Positions 62,533-64,000 of a stretch of DNA of 64,000 nucleotides are shown here, one piece after another. The first letter of the stretch is position 1; each line of letters starts with the position of its first letter. Below the pieces are notes generated by a model that searched no databases, had not been told where the DNA came from, and saw nothing but the letters and a program-made list of their open reading frames with translations. This DNA is from Bifidobacterium canis (GTDB lineage: Bacteria; Actinomycetota; Actinomycetes; Actinomycetales; Bifidobacteriaceae): NCBI RefSeq assembly GCF_009727065.1, contig NZ_WNLP01000004.1:1-64000 (forward strand), given 5' to 3'. The translations under genes were made by a program, and so were the position numbers.

Positions 62533-63759
62533 ATGGCCGAAGTGAAGCTGATCTCCGCCGAGTCCGTCACCGAAGGACACCCGGATAAGATCTGCGATCA
62601 GATTTCAGATGCCATTTTGGATGACATGCTCCGTCAGGACCCGCATTCGCACGTCGCCGTCGAGACTTCGGCGACGAAAGGTCAATTCTGGGTGTTCGGC
62701 GAAGTGACCAGCAAAGGGTATTCCGATATTCAAAGTATTGTGCGCGACGTTGTGCGCCGTATCGGATACACCAGTTCGACGATCGGCTTGGACGCGGATT
62801 CCTGTGGCGTGCTCGTGTCGTTGAGCGAACAAAGCCCCGAGATCAATCAGGGTGTTTCCCGCTTGGACGAGCAGGAGGAGAGCATCGCATCTCGCGAGGA
62901 ACGCTATGAAGCGCAGGGCGCGGGCGACCAAGGTGTGATGTTCGGTTACGCCAGCGACGAAACCGATGTGTTGATGCCATTGCCGATTCATCTTGCACAT
63001 CGCCTGGCATACCGTTTGGCGCAGGTTCGCAAGACCGGTGAAGTGAAGTTCCTGCGTCCTGACGGCAAGGTGCAGGTGACCATCGAATACGACGAAAACG
63101 ACAAGCCATTGCGTGTTGACACGGTGCTCGTTTCCACACAGCACGATCCGGAGGTTTCGCAGGAGGCCTTGCGTGAGGATCTGCGTGAACATGTGATCGA
63201 ACCTGTGCTTGATGAAGTGCTTGCAGACAAGGTAGAGCACGATGATTACCGCGTGCTCGTCAACCCGACCGGCTCGTTCATCATGGGAGGACCGGCAGCA
63301 GACGCTGGTCTGACCGGACGCAAGATCATCGTTGACACATACGGCGGCGCTGCTCACCACGGTGGTGGCGCGTTCTCCGGCAAGGATCCTAGCAAGGTCG
63401 ATCGTTCCGCTGCATACGCCGCACGCTGGGTTGCCAAAAACATCGTGGCTGCCGGACTCGCTCACAAAGTCGAGGTGCAGGTGGCCTACGCCATCGGCGT
63501 TGCGGAACCGGTGAGCATCAATGTTGAGACGTTCGGCACCGAAGAGAACGGTGTGACGAGGGAGCAGATTCAGGATGCGGTGCGCAAGGTGTTCGACCTG
63601 CGACCAGCCGCCATCGTTGACGAGCTCGACTTGTTGCGCCCGATCTACTCGAAGACCGCCGCATATGGTCACTTCGGCCGTGAAAACGACGATTTCACTT
63701 GGGAGAAGACCAACAAGGTCGACGCGTTGAAAGACGCCATCGCCCAGATCAACGAGTAA
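62533..63759 (+). CDS. metK: S-adenosylmethionine synthetase
   Basis: MetK makes SAM from methionine and ATP. The 408-residue product has [20 protein letters not shown] at the start, [16 protein letters not shown], and [20 protein letters not shown] for the phosphate-binding loop, with IDVETFGT-like residues near the end. AAGGAGGAAGTA precedes ATG 62533; an upstream frame is not used. No SAM riboswitch is visible in the 90-nt leader. It precedes a probable SAM-dependent methyltransferase by 124 nt. Confidence 0.96.
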   Translation: MAEVKLISAESVTEGHPDKICDQISDAILDDMLRQDPHSHVAVETSATKGQFWVFGEVTSKGYSDIQSIVRDVVRRIGYTSSTIGLDADSCGVLVSLSEQSPEINQGVSRLDEQEESIASREERYEAQGAGDQGVMFGYASDETDVLMPLPIHLAHRLAYRLAQVRKTGEVKFLRPDGKVQVTIEYDENDKPLRVDTVLVSTQHDPEVSQEALREDLREHVIEPVLDEVLADKVEHDDYRVLVNPTGSFIMGGPAADAGLTGRKIIVDTYGGAAHHGGGAFSGKDPSKVDRSAAYAARWVAKNIVAAGLAHKVEVQVAYAIGVAEPVSINVETFGTEENGVTREQIQDAVRKVFDLRPAAIVDELDLLRPIYSKTAAYGHFGRENDDFTWEKTNKVDALKDAIAQINE

Positions 63760-63883
63760 TCCGATTACTTGCTCATACCGCTCGCATGAGGTTCAACGAC
63801 ATCTGTGAGCGGTTCTCACTATAGGTATTCATTGTTCTTTGCCGACACGGTTGAAAAGTCGGCGATTGTTCCAAGGAGGCAGC

Positions 63884-64000
63884 ATGGCTGCTATGACTGT
63901 GGCGCAGATGGTTGAGATGTTCCTCAAGCCAGGCGCGCCGGTACGCATTGAAGCATTCGACGGTTCCACATATGGTCCCGACAACGCTCCAGTGACTTTG
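63884..64000 (+). CDS. Cyclopropane-fatty-acid-synthase-like SAM methyltransferase (5' end only)
   Basis: ATG 63884 follows AAGGAGG. Only 39 codons lie in the window: MAAMTVAQMVEMFLKPGAPV RIEAFDGSTYGPDNAPVTL. The segment (hydrophobic helix, then RIEAFDGSTYGP) matches the start of actinobacterial SAM-dependent methyltransferases of the cyclopropane/mycolic-acid type. The catalytic part is beyond the edge. Lying after metK, it may use the SAM made there. Confidence 0.55.
   Translation, partial: MAAMTVAQMVEMFLKPGAPVRIEAFDGSTYGPDNAPVTL

Overview
The window looks like a chromosome segment of a Bifidobacterium or close relative (Actinobacteria, Bifidobacteriaceae). The grounds are moderately high GC, TTG/GTG starts, some starts without a Shine-Dalgarno site, a fused 1244-residue-type PurL, PurT as the GAR transformylase, the order efp-nusB-carA-carB-pyrF-gmk, the order rpsL-rpsG-fusA-tuf, a LuxS, and an actinobacterial LexA box. 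I see no rRNA genes, prophage, replication origin or CRISPR array. Two tRNA genes are present.

Layout. 0-1 kb: a RelB/DinJ-type antitoxin with a decayed toxin, then a 41-codon ORF. 1-10 kb: luxS, a GNAT acetyltransferase, alr, dnaG, an ion transporter, an LtrA-like membrane protein, a pentapeptide-repeat protein and a YbaK-type deacylase. 10-13 kb is an accessory patch: LytTR regulator plus DUF3021 protein, an HTH protein behind two palindromic operators, a solitary TnpB with a probable omegaRNA and right end, and tRNA-Arg. 13-24 kb: dxs, purE-purK, a Fur-family regulator, a membrane esterase with an MprF-like protein, and a nucleoside hydrolase with an MFS transporter. 24-28 kb: purD, purM, purF. 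28-31 kb: a LexA-controlled Y-family polymerase with a YolD-like partner, and an XRE regulator. 31-36 kb: an accessory membrane cluster of two paralogous proteins, a small four-helix membrane protein, a PH-like/zinc-ribbon protein and an SPFH-SHOCT protein; this is the best candidate for an undescribed system. 36-45 kb: purL, purC, purT, a glycosyltransferase, an L-threonine aldolase and tRNA-His. 45-50 kb: the str operon. 50-64 kb: two poorly characterised genes, efp-nusB-carAB-pyrF-gmk, ilvD, rpoZ, metK and the start of a cyclopropane-fatty-acid-synthase-like gene.

The purine genes purE, K, D, M, F, L, C and T supply most of the route to IMP. The nucleoside hydrolase and putative transporter may feed salvage, carAB and pyrF make pyrimidine precursors, and gmk follows on the GMP side.

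Twelve single-base losses interrupt eleven otherwise well-conserved genes: the ltrA-like gene, the DUF3021 gene, purK, purF, the two membrane genes at 31.6 and 34.0 kb, purL, purT, a glycosyltransferase gene, carB and ilvD. Nearly all lie in short homopolymers, and restoring one base each time gives a full-length protein. This looks far more like raw-sequence indel error than gene decay. The interrupted genes are annotated as single genes.
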